Positions 10,634-20,543 are shown, counted from the first letter of the stretch. The stretch is 64,000 nt of DNA from Rhynchopus sp. YZ270_cl-10 (GCA_964035575.1 OZ037858.1:248001-312000); one strand, 5' to 3'. Translations and numbers: made by a program. The notes: generated from the letters alone by a model not told the origin.

Positions 10634-10933
10634 ATACACAGTATACACAGTACACACAGTATACACAGTATACACAGTATACACAGTATACACAGTATAC
10701 ACAGTATACACAGTATACACAGTATACACAGTATACACAGTATACACAGTATACACAGTATACACAGTATACACAGTATACACAGTATACACAGTATACA
10801 CAGTATACACAGTATACACAGTATACACAGTATACACAGTATACACAGTATACACAGTATACACAGTATACACAGTATACACAGTATACACAGTATACAC
10901 AGTATACACAGTATACACAGTATACACAGTATA
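10634..10933 (+). repeat. 9-bp satellite (ATACACAGT)n, left block
   Basis: About 33 tandem copies of ATACACAGT, almost perfect (one variant near the start). Same unit as the block at 16362; the two are one array divided by the retroelement. Confidence 0.97.
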
Positions 10934-11114
10934 TTGGGGTTTACCGAGGGAATAGCAAAGCCGAAACTAAAACGTGTAACCCCCCAAAAACCCCCCTTGC
11001 TTTTTGGGGTTGTTGTTCAACGGGAAACCTCCTCGCCAACCACGTACCATCACTGAATTAGGTTCGGGTGGTTTTCCCTTTCAGCTTTTTGTGTCGTAAA
11101 AGCTTTTGTATTTT
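10934..11114 (+). repeat. Split direct repeat A1
   Basis: Starts TTGGGGTTTACCGAGGG directly after the 9-bp array and ends just before ORF1. Identical by eye to 16049-16229. Confidence 0.95.
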
Positions 11115-11124
11115 TTATTTAAAA

Positions 11125-12153
11125 ATGGCACTCCGCGAGCTACCCGAAGAACTGGCGAAGCTGCGTACTCGGTTTGAGTCCGAAGAGGAAGGAGCGCGGT
11201 TCTTCTGGAACCCCCAAACTGGCGAGGGGTCCGCCGACGCTCTTGGCTTCCCGCCGAAACACGCCGCCATCCTCAAGGAACGGTTTTCGTACCCGTACCG
11301 CGTGCTCAGTGGCACCTTTGAGGCGGTGGTGGCAGCGTGGACGGGGGACACTGTCGCGGAGAATGTGTTGACGGTGTACCTGCGTGAGTTCTGCGAAGCC
11401 GATGTGCGACCGGACTGGAATCTGATGAAGATGGTGGGAGCCATCCACGCCCTGAGGGTTCGCTCTTCTTCTGACGAGGCGGATGAGGAACCTGTGCCCG
11501 TTTGCAGGTCCAAGAGTCAGTTTGCTTTTGCGGAGGCGCGGAAGGGCACACCCCATGCCTCCGCCGGTCAAGGCGACGTGCCCGCACCCCAGCAGATGAA
11601 AGAATGGATGCTGGGTGAGCAGGCGCAGGTGCTCCTTGGGCAGGAGGTGGTGATCTCCGGGTACCCCCCTGGAGGGAAGGAGACCCTCCACCACGCAGGC
11701 AAGCTGGTTGGCCTGGGGAATAAGGTGTTTGGTCTTGTGCGCAGCAGTTGCTACAACAACGTCGCAGAGGGCTGTGTGCCCCATGAGGGAGGTGATGAGT
11801 TGGTGGCGTTGCCTGTGGCCGGATGGCGCTACACGCGCATTGTGGCGCTGTCTCTGCATCAGACAGAGCAGGCCCGCCAGAAGATGGGGCACCAGGCAGA
11901 AGCGGCGGAGAAGGAGGCGAGCTCGATCCGGAGTTCCGCAGAAGCCGCACTTGCGCAGCGCGACGCGGAGATTGCCCGCCTCCGCCAGGCGAACCGGCAG
12001 CAGGAGGAAGATGCCCGCCTGCAGAGCGGCATCAACAGTTCGATGGAGGTGCAGATGAGGGAGCTGCAAGCCGAGGTGGACCGACTGAAGGTGTCGCAGT
12101 CCTCATCACACACACACACACAAGGGGCAGCAGCTCCGGAATGCCAAGACTAG
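11125..12153 (+). CDS. Retroelement ORF1, gag-like with coiled coil
   Basis: 342 aa from the ATG at 11125, 10 nt after A1. The N-terminal half is mixed alpha/beta with no recognised domain. Residues about 255-330 are heptad-rich (Ala/Glu/Gln/Arg) and predict a coiled coil, as in many retroelement structural proteins. The position matches ORF1 of VIPER-type elements. Function is inferred from position. Confidence 0.65.
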   Translation: MALRELPEELAKLRTRFESEEEGARFFWNPQTGEGSADALGFPPKHAAILKERFSYPYRVLSGTFEAVVAAWTGDTVAENVLTVYLREFCEADVRPDWNLMKMVGAIHALRVRSSSDEADEEPVPVCRSKSQFAFAEARKGTPHASAGQGDVPAPQQMKEWMLGEQAQVLLGQEVVISGYPPGGKETLHHAGKLVGLGNKVFGLVRSSCYNNVAEGCVPHEGGDELVALPVAGWRYTRIVALSLHQTEQARQKMGHQAEAAEKEASSIRSSAEAALAQRDAEIARLRQANRQQEEDARLQSGINSSMEVQMRELQAEVDRLKVSQSSSHTHTQGAAAPECQD

Positions 12154-12571
12154 AACCCTTGGCATGATGACGGACCCAGGTGAGTGACGACACCTCCCCT
12201 TCAGCGAGTTGGGCATCGCAGGGTCCGCTCAGGACCCCGTGCCCCCGACGGTAAATGATGAAAACAAACAAATTACTTCTAAAGCGCGCACCACGGATAG
12301 ACTGCTCCCCACTCATCGGGCCTAGAACCCACCTGCATGCAGGTCCTTTCGAGGTACATCCCTGGTAAACTGGATGACCGACAGTTGGTCTCTCAGGCAA
12401 AACTTATTTCATACTACACTCGGGGGATGGTCGGGGGCATCTATCCGGGGCGTTGATTGTGGCTAATCCTTGCAAGTGCGGCCTTGATTTAATTAACACG
12501 AAATACCCTAGGTAACTTGGTCTGAAACACACACACACACGGCCCCCACCTACACACGGGTAAAGACGGAC

Positions 12572-13120
12572 GTGGCGGACGACGGGCTCTGGCACGATGC
12601 TGTGGCTGAGAACGGACCGCTACCACCACGCACCAACCCACAACCTACAGACGAGCTCGACATGTGGGTCAAAGACCCAGTGGTGGCGGAGACGGTCGAG
12701 GAGTGGGCGGACCGTATCCGCAACGACTCGGCGGGCCTCATCTTGGAGCTCAACCAGTACTTTGTGTCTGGATTGAAGCATGGACCGGGGGGGGCGGCCC
12801 TGCAGTTGACGTTTCAGTGGATGCGTATGTGGATACTGGCTGCGGAGTGGACGCCGTCGTGGAAGGGCACCCCCCACCGCGTCCTCGGCAACATGCTTCT
12901 TCGGGAGTTACACATACAATACGCTTTCGCGTCAGAGCGTGTCCCTCGCAAGGACATCACCCGTGCCACCGCACAGTCGACTCCGGGACATGAAGTGGCT
13001 CGGTATGTGCAGACGCGCCCTCCTCCAAAATCACACAAGGGAGGCAAAGGCGGTGCGGCAGCGCATGGACAGAAGACCGGCCCACCGGGAAACGGGAAGG
13101 CCGGGAAGGGGAAACAGTGA
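12572..13120 (+). CDS. Retroelement ORF2, small basic-tailed protein
   Basis: Open frame of about 182 codons between ORF1 and the recombinase frame. A helical region is followed by a Lys/Gly-rich tail (KSHKGGKGG, GKAGKGK) that would bind nucleic acid. No zinc knuckle. Probably a second gag-like product. Confidence 0.5.
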   Translation: MADDGLWHDAVAENGPLPPRTNPQPTDELDMWVKDPVVAETVEEWADRIRNDSAGLILELNQYFVSGLKHGPGGAALQLTFQWMRMWILAAEWTPSWKGTPHRVLGNMLLRELHIQYAFASERVPRKDITRATAQSTPGHEVARYVQTRPPPKSHKGGKGGAAAHGQKTGPPGNGKAGKGKQ

Positions 13121-13201
13121 CTCCCCCCCTCTTCTCGGCCCGCCCCCCCTGTACATCCCCAGCAAGTTATTCCCATTGTCCCAACCGCCCCACCAACGCG
13201 C

Positions 13202-14314
13202 GTGTACAAACGAAGGTGTCCACCTCCGATGCAGCTGTGCCCGCCCGCCTCCCCGCCAAGTCAAGGGTCACTGCAGCCCCCAGCAGCAATGCCGCCGCGC
13301 AGCCCCCCCCCAACACACATACCACACCACACAGATCCCTACCCCCATCCCGGTATTACCCCCCCATCTCTTTTTGGAGAGGCCGTACTGACGCATGTAG
13401 CCACCTCCGGGCGGGTGCGTCCCATATCTCGAGTGAAGGAGACAGAGGTCAACCCGAAGCAAGCGACCGAGTGGCTGCTAGGCGTGGTGGAGGACATGTG
13501 GGCCAAGCGCACGTCGCAACAACGCAAATACCTGTGGTCCAGGTTCGCAGTGTGGACGGGCCTGCACCAGCTGCCGATGACAGCCGACACAGCGGTGTTG
13601 TTCGTCCTTGCCACTCAAGTGTCAAAGCAAGGGCAGCTCACCTACGCCAAGGCCCTATCAGGCACCTTCACCCACATCGGCCTGGGCAACCAACCGCTGC
13701 TCAGCTTTGCAGCAGCGCTGCGGGCCGCAGGGGCGGCAATTCCCACAAGCCAAGCCACCCCGATTCCTCGCAGAACCCTCCTCCAGTGGACAGAGCACCA
13801 GCAGAACGACCTGTGCCTCTGCGCAATGCTAGCTTGGAAAACGGCCAGCCGTTGGGACGAAGTGCAGAAGTTGGGATCAGAGCAGTTTGTGAAGGTGACG
13901 CCCACAGAGGTGATAGTGGATTGGCACACCCTACCGAAGGGGCGCCGGGGGGACCCCTTCACGCCGTCGAAGTTGGTAGTGGTGACAGGCGCGCTCACGG
14001 AGAAAATTGCGTCCCTCTACGGACGGCTGAAGCCCTTCCGCTACCTCACGGAGACCACCACCGAGGCGCTGACGGAGAAGTGGCACCACACGCCAGGGAT
14101 GACCTCATTCTCGGGGCACAGCATCAAGAGAGGGGCAGTGACCCATCTCCTGTCGTTGCTGGCGGAGAAAAAGCCCGTGAACCCCTCCCTCATTTCCGTG
14201 CTGGCGAAGCACAAGGTGGAGGTTGCGCTGTCGCCCACCACCATCAGGTACGCAGGGGACCCAGTCGCTCTGGCGAAAGCAATCGGCACGCAGGACGTGA
14301 CGAAATGGCTGTGA
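13202..14314 (+). CDS. Retroelement tyrosine recombinase
   Basis: Open frame of about 370 codons. The recombinase core is visible: the Arg region WKTASRWDE, a later SGHSIKRGA block (H-x-x-R) and TIRYAG with the candidate nucleophilic Tyr. This enzyme would integrate the circular DNA intermediate, which explains the missing target duplication. The frame overlaps the start of the next ORF by about 10 nt. Confidence 0.85.
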   Translation: MYKRRCPPPMQLCPPASPPSQGSLQPPAAMPPRSPPPTHIPHHTDPYPHPGITPPSLFGEAVLTHVATSGRVRPISRVKETEVNPKQATEWLLGVVEDMWAKRTSQQRKYLWSRFAVWTGLHQLPMTADTAVLFVLATQVSKQGQLTYAKALSGTFTHIGLGNQPLLSFAAALRAAGAAIPTSQATPIPRRTLLQWTEHQQNDLCLCAMLAWKTASRWDEVQKLGSEQFVKVTPTEVIVDWHTLPKGRRGDPFTPSKLVVVTGALTEKIASLYGRLKPFRYLTETTTEALTEKWHHTPGMTSFSGHSIKRGAVTHLLSLLAEKKPVNPSLISVLAKHKVEVALSPTTIRYAGDPVALAKAIGTQDVTKWL

Positions 14315-15966
14315 TGGTGGACAAGTTCGCCCGCAAGCAACACCGCATCACCAAGCGGTCCCAACACACCCGCCTCCCCTGCACGGACGAAGAACGGGCC
14401 TCCCCCCTGCATGCTGTGAACGTGTCCCCCTTGGTATTGAGCAGAGTCAAAGGCATGATGCGTCCTGCCATCCTGGACAGGTTCAACGAGGTTTGGCAGG
14501 CAGCTTTCTACCCCACGGAGCTGTCAGGAGAGGCTTCTGCACATCCTTCTCGTCTGAGTGCAGAACACGCCGCTGTACTCCAGGATACAGGCATAGCTGT
14601 GCGTGCAGACGGACCCGGAGTATGCTGCAACATCCCCTTCACTGTTGTGGAAGAGAAGCCCACAGGTCTCCGCCAACGATTCATCCTCTGGACTCGTGAG
14701 GCCAATGACGTCTTGGATGCTGCCGGCTATGAAGCTCAGGTGCCTCTGGGTCATGTGTCGAGGTACTTGTCTGCGGTTGAGAAGGAGTGTGGTAGTGTTC
14801 GCGACCTGCGATGCGGGTTTTTCCAGGTCGAAATCCCAACTGAGTCTCGCCGCTACTTCCGCTACACGGACGACAATGGTGTTTGGTGGGAGCTGACGAG
14901 ACTACCGATGGGTCACTCCTGCGCCCCAGAGCTCATGCACACCATCACAGCAGTGATCGGAGGCGACCCCGCATATGTCCAAGAGAAGCACGTCGCGCAG
15001 GGAGTGACCGTGCATACGTGGATCGATGGGGTGCGCTTGTGTGGGTCGCGTGACGACGTAGTTGCTGCAACGAAGCGGATGGACTCTCGCGCCAGCAGCT
15101 GTGGGATTACGTGGAAGCCGGAGGACTCTGTCACGGCTAGTGAGTCATATGTGTTTATTGGTGTTGATTTTAAGCATACGTCCAGTTCAGTGACCCCCTC
15201 TCCCAAACTGTTGGACAAAATTTTTTCCCTTGAGTTAAGTGTTGCATCTGCGAGTTCTTTGGAGTCCCTGGCGGGCAGACTGCTGCACGCCACCGCCATT
15301 GCGGGGGTCTTTCCGGGAAAGTTTTGGTTTACGGTGAAGTTTTTGAGGCGTATTTCGAACGCTCTCAATGCGGGCAGACGTCTGCCCAGCGACTCTATTG
15401 TTATCCCTGCTTCGGTGCGTAAGGAGTTAGCCAGTTGGCGCTCCGCTGTGTGTATGCCGCGTGTTTTTAAGCCCCCCTCCCCCCATTCTTCCCTTGCTGT
15501 TTTTATTGATGCTTCTCTGAAGGGTTGGGGCGGTGTCATTGTGGACCGCCGTAGCAACGAAATGACTATTGTAGGTGCTAGTTGGGACTCCCAGGAGTCT
15601 GAGCTACACATTAATGTGCTGGAAGCTCTTGCGTTGCGTAACACTATAGCCGCCCTTCCCGACTCCGCGGCCGGTGGTAAGGTGGATATCTGGGTTGACA
15701 ACACTTCTGTGGTGGGTGTGGCCCGGAAGAAAATTTGTACGGCATCCAAGATTCTGAATGACGCGGTGGTGCAAGCTCTTGCGCGTTTGGAGCACTTGTG
15801 GTGTACAATTTCATTACAGTGGATCAGTACCAAGCTCAACCCTGCTGACAAACCCTCTCGTGTTCCCCCTTCCTCCCTCTCCTCTCCCAACCTCATGTTT
15901 GAGGTCCAACGTGCGGTGCGGTTGTTCTTTACTGGCGTCGGGGCGGATTCGACTAGCTCGGCCTAG
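14305..15966 (+). CDS. Retroelement reverse transcriptase / RNase H
   Basis: 553 aa from the ATG at 14305. Reverse transcriptase blocks lie at about residues 165-290 (LRCGFFQVEI, LTRLPMGHSCAPE, HTWIDGVRL). An RNase H domain follows (AVFIDASLKGWGGV, LHINVLEALALRN, IWVDNTSVV, and a C-terminal D in NPADKPSR). RT joined directly to RNase H, without integrase or protease, is the arrangement of DIRS/Ngaro/VIPER elements. The stop codon lies inside repeat B1. Confidence 0.85.
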   Translation: MAVMVDKFARKQHRITKRSQHTRLPCTDEERASPLHAVNVSPLVLSRVKGMMRPAILDRFNEVWQAAFYPTELSGEASAHPSRLSAEHAAVLQDTGIAVRADGPGVCCNIPFTVVEEKPTGLRQRFILWTREANDVLDAAGYEAQVPLGHVSRYLSAVEKECGSVRDLRCGFFQVEIPTESRRYFRYTDDNGVWWELTRLPMGHSCAPELMHTITAVIGGDPAYVQEKHVAQGVTVHTWIDGVRLCGSRDDVVAATKRMDSRASSCGITWKPEDSVTASESYVFIGVDFKHTSSSVTPSPKLLDKIFSLELSVASASSLESLAGRLLHATAIAGVFPGKFWFTVKFLRRISNALNAGRRLPSDSIVIPASVRKELASWRSAVCMPRVFKPPSPHSSLAVFIDASLKGWGGVIVDRRSNEMTIVGASWDSQESELHINVLEALALRNTIAALPDSAAGGKVDIWVDNTSVVGVARKKICTASKILNDAVVQALARLEHLWCTISLQWISTKLNPADKPSRVPPSSLSSPNLMFEVQRAVRLFFTGVGADSTSSA

Positions 15967-16048
15967 CCGATTTACCCCAACGTCTTTTTGCAAGTATATG
16001 ATTAAAAGAAAAAATAAAGGAACATTTTTGAGTAGGCTAAAGCTATTC
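15943..16048 (+). repeat. Split direct repeat B1
   Basis: 106 bp, begins GCGGATTCGACTAGC and ends AAGCTATTC. Identical by eye to 16256-16361 and overlaps the end of the RT frame. Confidence 0.95.
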
Positions 16049-16229
16049 TTGGGGTTTACCGAGGGAATAGCAAAGCCGAAACTAAAACGTGTAACCCCCC
16101 AAAAACCCCCCTTGCTTTTTGGGGTTGTTGTTCAACGGGAAACCTCCTCGCCAACCACGTACCATCACTGAATTAGGTTCGGGTGGTTTTCCCTTTCAGC
16201 TTTTTGTGTCGTAAAAGCTTTTGTATTTT
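16049..16229 (+). repeat. Split direct repeat A2
   Basis: Second copy of the 181-bp A repeat, directly after B1. Together B1-A2 reproduce the junction expected of a circular intermediate. Confidence 0.95.
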
Positions 16230-16255
16230 CCCTCCCTCCCTCACCTCCGCCTCCA

Positions 16256-16361
16256 GCGGATTCGACTAGCTCGGCCTAGCCGATTTACCCCAACGTCTTT
16301 TTGCAAGTATATGATTAAAAGAAAAAATAAAGGAACATTTTTGAGTAGGCTAAAGCTATTC
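16256..16361 (+). repeat. Split direct repeat B2
   Basis: Second copy of the 106-bp B repeat. A 26-bp C/T-rich spacer separates it from A2. The 9-bp array resumes at the next base. Confidence 0.95.
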
Positions 16362-16889
16362 CACAGTATACACAGTATACACAGTATACACAGTATACAC
16401 AGTATACACAGTATACACAGTATACACAGTATACACAGTATACACAGTATACACAGTATACACAGTATACACAGTATACACAGTATACACAGTATACACA
16501 GTATACACAGTATACACAGTATACACAGTATACACAGTATACACAGTATACACAGTATACACAGTATACACAGTATACACAGTATACACAGTATACACAG
16601 TATACACAGTATACACAGTATACACAGTATACACAGTATACACAGTATACACAGTATACACAGTATACACAGTATACACAGTATACACAGTATACACAGT
16701 ATACACAGTATACACAGTATACACAGTATACACAGTATACACAGTATACACAGTATACACAGTATACACAGTATACACAGTATACACAGTATACACAGTA
16801 TACACAGTATACACAGTATACACAGTATACACAGTATACACAGTATACACAGTATACACAGTATACACAGTATACACAGTATACACAGG
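16362..16889 (+). repeat. 9-bp satellite (CACAGTATA)n, right block
   Basis: About 58 perfect copies, in phase with the left block across the retroelement. All reading frames are open on both strands, so the long frames here are not genes. Confidence 0.97.
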
Positions 16890-17379
16890 GGATTGGGAGT
16901 ACAGTACAGTTGCGTGGTCGAAAACCACTTTTTTTGTCAGTTCCGTGACATCCCAGCCAGTTCCGGCTCCGGTCTGTCAAATATGTGCCTCTGTATGCCT
17001 ACAACATAGAGAAGCCCCCTGGTAAAAAAACAAAAAAAAACTTTCCAAAAAAGGGAACCCCCAACCGATTCCCCGTGTTTCTACCGTGTTTCTACCGGTT
17101 TACCCCCCCAGTAACCGCTGCCACACCAAAGAACGAAAAAAAATGGTAGGATTTCCGTCAAAAAAAATGTGTTTGAAACAGAAATTCTTGGATGGAATCT
17201 CCCTGAAACACTGCAGAAAGGCTACGGCTTTGCGGGTTTTCGACCATATGAAAGCTTTGGGGAAATGCTAAATGCTCAACACTGTTCAACCCATGGTCTC
17301 AACCCCTTTGCGTCTACTTTTAAAAGGAACGATGCAAACGCACGATTGTTCTATAGTAAATGGTAAAGGGAAAAAAAGA

Positions 17380-17419
17380 AAGTTGGACCTAAGCCTCTCA
17401 TGACTACGCTTGGTCATCT
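17380..17419 (+). repeat. Dispersed hairpin, family A
   Basis: AAGTTGGACCTAAGCCTCTC then ACGCTTGGTCATCT. The stem CTAAGC/GCTTGG with outer GACC/GGTC is retained. Confidence 0.6.
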
Positions 17420-17585
17420 GCATGGTGGAGTCCGCCCCAAAATGGGTGGCGAACTCCATCGTGTGAGAAAAAAAAAAAAGAAGAAAAAATATAGCAAAGT
17501 TGAAAGTGAAAGGCCTAGGTGTCACCTCACAGACACATCTCGCTGAGCCTCACTGTCCCTCAATTTGCCCTCGCAAAAAAGAAGA

Positions 17586-17632
17586 ATTTGACTTTGAAAT
17601 ACAAATCTTTCTCATGACCATATGCGTACCTT
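17586..17632 (+). repeat. Dispersed repeat, family C
   Basis: TTGACTTTGAAATACAAATC, then CTCATGACCATATGCGTACCTT. Confidence 0.7.
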
Positions 17633-17809
17633 CGCGGACCAAAAAAGAACAATTGATGGCCGTCAAATGGTCAGAGCGACTGCTTTCTCTGTCTCTTCTG
17701 GTTCTGCTGGCTCAATGTGCTTCGGATGTTCTGCGCAATGAGGTGATTGTTGTAATTTTTTTTGACGAGGGTATTTGAGTTTTACCTGAAACCATTAAAT
17801 AATAAAACA

Positions 17810-17848
17810 AAAGTTTATAAGATGAATCTGAGTCTCTCGTGCTTCACC
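17810..17848 (+). repeat. Dispersed hairpin, family A
   Basis: AAAAGTTTATAAGATGAATC head, then CTCTCGTGCTTCACC. Confidence 0.7.
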
Positions 17849-17860
17849 AAATAATAAAAA

Positions 17861-17903
17861 GGGGTTGATAAGATGAAGAAAAAGCCTCTCATTAGCCACC
17901 TGT
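17861..17903 (+). repeat. Dispersed hairpin, family A (diverged)
   Basis: GTTGATAAGATGAAG, then AAGCCTCTC and TAGCCACCT. Only 13 bp after the previous copy. Confidence 0.6.
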
Positions 17904-18495
17904 AAAAGGGAATACACATATTGTAAGATGTCCACCTTCAAAAAAAAATCCACAAAAAAAAAAAAAAACAAGTAATTGCTATCGGAAAAAAAACGGGGTG
18001 TGATGTGGAACTCCATCCTGTAGAAATAATCTACAATAAGCCCAGCATTCTGCTCTTCTGCAGGTATGTTAACGCTCTTCGTACACTGCCAGACCCACTG
18101 GGACTCCAGCATCTGAAACGTTCAAGAAGGGGGGCTGTCCTCTTCGTCCAGCACCATCTGCTCGATAGCGTTGTTGGACGCCCGCTCGGCAGGCTCGGCG
18201 TGGTCCAGCTCGTTTTTGTCCACAGGCTCCCCACATTGTCGTCGTCGTTGGAGCAGTGCGGAAGGAACACAGAATGCACAGACTACAACACATCGATCAC
18301 ACCAGCAAATCGCCAGGATGCTACGGTGGTTTCGAAAATCGCGCGGAGTTTTCCACAGCACACCCGCTTTTTTCTTAGCAATTACTTGTCCTTGTTGTTA
18401 TTGTTGTTTTCAACCACCTTCCTTCAACCCTTGTAGGATCAGTTGTTATTTTTTTCGCGAAAACATGAAATTACACATTTCAAGAGAACAAATTA

Positions 18496-19545
18496 AAAAG
18501 GGTCCTTATTTGCATTTTTGGGATCCGCCCGTGCAGTGGTGGGGTCAATCTCGAAAATTGGACAATTTTTTGAGCACTTAAATTTTGAGAAATATGAGCC
18601 CGGTTCCTTATACGTGGGGCCCATTTTCGGCTAAAATTTTCCTCAAAATCTGGTTTTGTAAAATTGACCCTTTACTCCCCCCCCACATCGATTTCAATAC
18701 TATACCTTACTTCACCTACGGTTGCCCTTACAGGGGGGGTGAAGGAAGGTAAGTTGAAAAAGGGTCCTTATTTGCATTTTTGGGATCCGCCCGTGCAGTG
18801 GTGGGGTCAATCTCGAAAATTGGACAATTTTTTGAGCACTTAAATTTTGAGAAATATGAGCCCGGTTCCTTATACGTGGGGCCCATTTTCGGCTAAAATT
18901 TTCCTCAAAATCTGGTTTTGTAAAATTGACCCTTTACTCCCCCCCCACATCGATTTCAATACTATACCTTACTTCACCTACGGTTGCCCTTACAGGGGGG
19001 GTGAAGGAAGGTAAGTTGAAAAGGGTCCTTATTTGCATTTTTGGGATCCGCCCGTGCAGTGGTGGGGTCAATCTCGAAAATTGGACAATTTTTTGAGCAC
19101 TTAAATTTTGAGAAATATGAGCCCGGTTCCTTATACGTGGGGCCCATTTTCGGCTAAAATTTTCCTCAAAATCTGGTTTTGTAAAATTGACCCTTTACTC
19201 CCCCCCCACATCGATTTCAATACTATACCTTACTTCACCTACGGTTGCCCTTACAGGGGGGGTGAAGGAAGGTAAGTTGAAAAAGGGTCCTTATTTGCAT
19301 TTTTGGGATCCGCCCGTGCAGTGGTGGGGTCAATCTCGAAAATTGGACAATTTTTTGAGCACTTAAATTTTGAGAAATATGAGCCCGGTTCCTTATACGT
19401 GGGGCCCATTTTCGGCTAAAATTTTCCTCAAAATCTGGTTTTGTAAAATTGACCCTTTACTCCCCCCCCCACATCGATTTCAATACTATACCTTACTTCA
19501 CCTACGGTTGCCCTTACAGGGGGGGTGAAGGAAGGTAAGTTGAAA
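18496..19545 (+). repeat. 262-bp tandem repeat, four copies
   Basis: Units start at about 18496, 18758, 19019 and 19281 and are nearly identical; differences are mainly homopolymer lengths. Each starts AAAGGGTCCTTATTTGC and ends GAAGGAAGGTAAGTTGAA. The first 70 bp of the unit (ATCCGCCCGTGCAGTGGTGG, GTCAATC, GGACAA) are related to 10545-10620 beside the 9-bp array. No coding frame is shared by the copies. Confidence 0.95.
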
Positions 19546-19586
19546 AGTTTATAAGATGAACCTAAGCCTCTCGTGTTTAGTCACCT
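19543..19586 (+). repeat. Dispersed hairpin, family A
   Basis: Near-consensus: AAAAGTTTATAAGATGAACC, CTAAGC, CTCTCGTG, TTTAGTCACCT. It abuts the end of the 262-bp array. Confidence 0.85.
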
Positions 19587-19773
19587 AAAAAAGAACGCAT
19601 TGTTTTTTTCCCCTCTGGTATCCTCCACACACCTGCTTCTCTCATAAAAGAAAATCGATAGGTGTCATGAAGGTATAGCAGAACCAGTGCAACACACAAA
19701 ACCTTTTGAGTTAGGTAATAAAGAAGGTGGGCGAGTATAGCAATACTTACCCACCGCCATTTTTTTTAAAAAA

Positions 19774-19822
19774 GAAGTTAATAGTGCAAACGCCTCACCG
19801 CTCATCGGCGGACGCAGGCACC
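19774..19822 (+). repeat. Dispersed repeat, family B
   Basis: GAAGTTAATAGTGCAAACGC, then CTCACCGCTCATCGGCGGACGCAGGCACC. Confidence 0.8.
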
Positions 19823-19840
19823 AATTAAAAGAAGAAAGAA

Positions 19841-19883
19841 AGGTTTATAAGATGACCTCAAGCCTCTCCAGCTTAATCACCTT
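19841..19883 (+). repeat. Dispersed hairpin, family A
   Basis: AGGTTTATAAGATGACCTCA, then AGCCTCTCCAGCTTAATCACCTT. Starts 18 bp after a B copy. Confidence 0.75.
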
Positions 19884-20024
19884 TCACAACAAAACCAAAA
19901 AATTACAATCCACTGATATTTTATCAACACCCCCAACTGATCACCCTATCCCCCACATCCCCTTCTTAAGACCCCTTGAAGTAGTTTTGCTTTTTTCTGA
20001 ATAAAAAAATGAAGAGAAAAAAAA

Positions 20025-20067
20025 AAGTTTATAAGATGACCCTAAGCCTCTCGTGCTTAGTCACCTT
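20025..20067 (+). repeat. Dispersed hairpin, family A (consensus)
   Basis: Best consensus: AAGTTTATAAGATGACC, CTAAGC, CTCTCGT, GCTTAG, TCACCTT. The stem AAGATGAC-CTAAGC pairs with GCTTAG-TCACCTT. Confidence 0.9.
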
Positions 20068-20490
20068 AAAAAATACACAGCAAAACAGAGAACTAACCAA
20101 TTACATTGTTCAAAAATTTTAACTTAACCAAAAAACCCCCCCTCGAAGTAGAACTGCCTTGTCAGTCTGCGTTCACATGTCTCAGCAAAATGCGGAGGAA
20201 TATAACCATTGACTTCAGACAATACTGCTGGATCCCCTACGCGTATGGCCTGTTTTTTGTTTTTTTTTGTTTGTTTTTCTGCATTTTTTTCAAAGTTTTA
20301 GCGGACCTTTTCCACGCGGGGACGCCGTCTTGCCCTTGACCGTCAGGTATTCTTGCCCTCCTCCCTCCTCCTCCGCGTCTGAAAAACGTGACAAAAAAAA
20401 ATAGGTCAAGAACAAATGATTATATGATGACTTTTTTTTGGGGCGGAGAGATGGAAGAGGGGGAGGAAAAACACACAACCACTCCTTTTT

Positions 20491-20543
20491 TGTAGTTTCG
20501 ACAATCACCTGTCCGGGGACGGGTTCTGTACACAAAGTCGCCC
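20491..20543 (+). repeat. Dispersed structured repeat, family D
   Basis: TGTAGTTTCGACAATCA, stem CCTGTCC...GGACGGG, then TTCTGTACACAAAGTCGCCC and a T-run. The stem bases differ again from the other D copies. Confidence 0.75.

Larger units (their letters stand above)
10934..16361 (+). mobile_element. VIPER/Ngaro-like tyrosine-recombinase retroelement
   Basis: 5,428 bp with the split direct repeat order A1 - ORFs - B1 A2 B2 known from Ngaro and VIPER elements. A1 and A2 (181 bp) are identical by eye, as are B1 and B2 (106 bp), so the insertion is very recent. The parts are two gag-like open frames, a tyrosine recombinase and a reverse transcriptase/RNase H. It sits precisely between two units of the 9-bp array, with no target-site duplication, as expected for tyrosine-recombinase integration. 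It looks whole. It is the only plus-strand coding unit among minus-strand genes. Confidence 0.9.
16890..18495. other. Spacer with repeats, no supported gene
   Basis: Contains a second copy of the sequence CCGATTCCCCGTGTTTCTACC (17067-17087, also at 10451-10471), family A repeats at 17380, 17810 and 17861, and a C repeat at 17586. A GC-richer island at 18060-18300 has short frames on both strands, for example an acidic minus-strand frame at 18122-18280, but nothing recognisable. Confidence 0.55.

Noticed and set aside
10553-11061. Long frames of IHS, YTQ and TVY repeats in the left satellite (and likewise 16221-17009)
   Set aside because: A 9-bp unit without stops is open in all frames on both strands; these are not genes.
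18060-18436. Frames on both strands in a GC-richer island (e.g. VDKNELDHAEPAERASNNA on the minus strand)
   Set aside because: Competing frames, no start context or splice sites that give a longer product.
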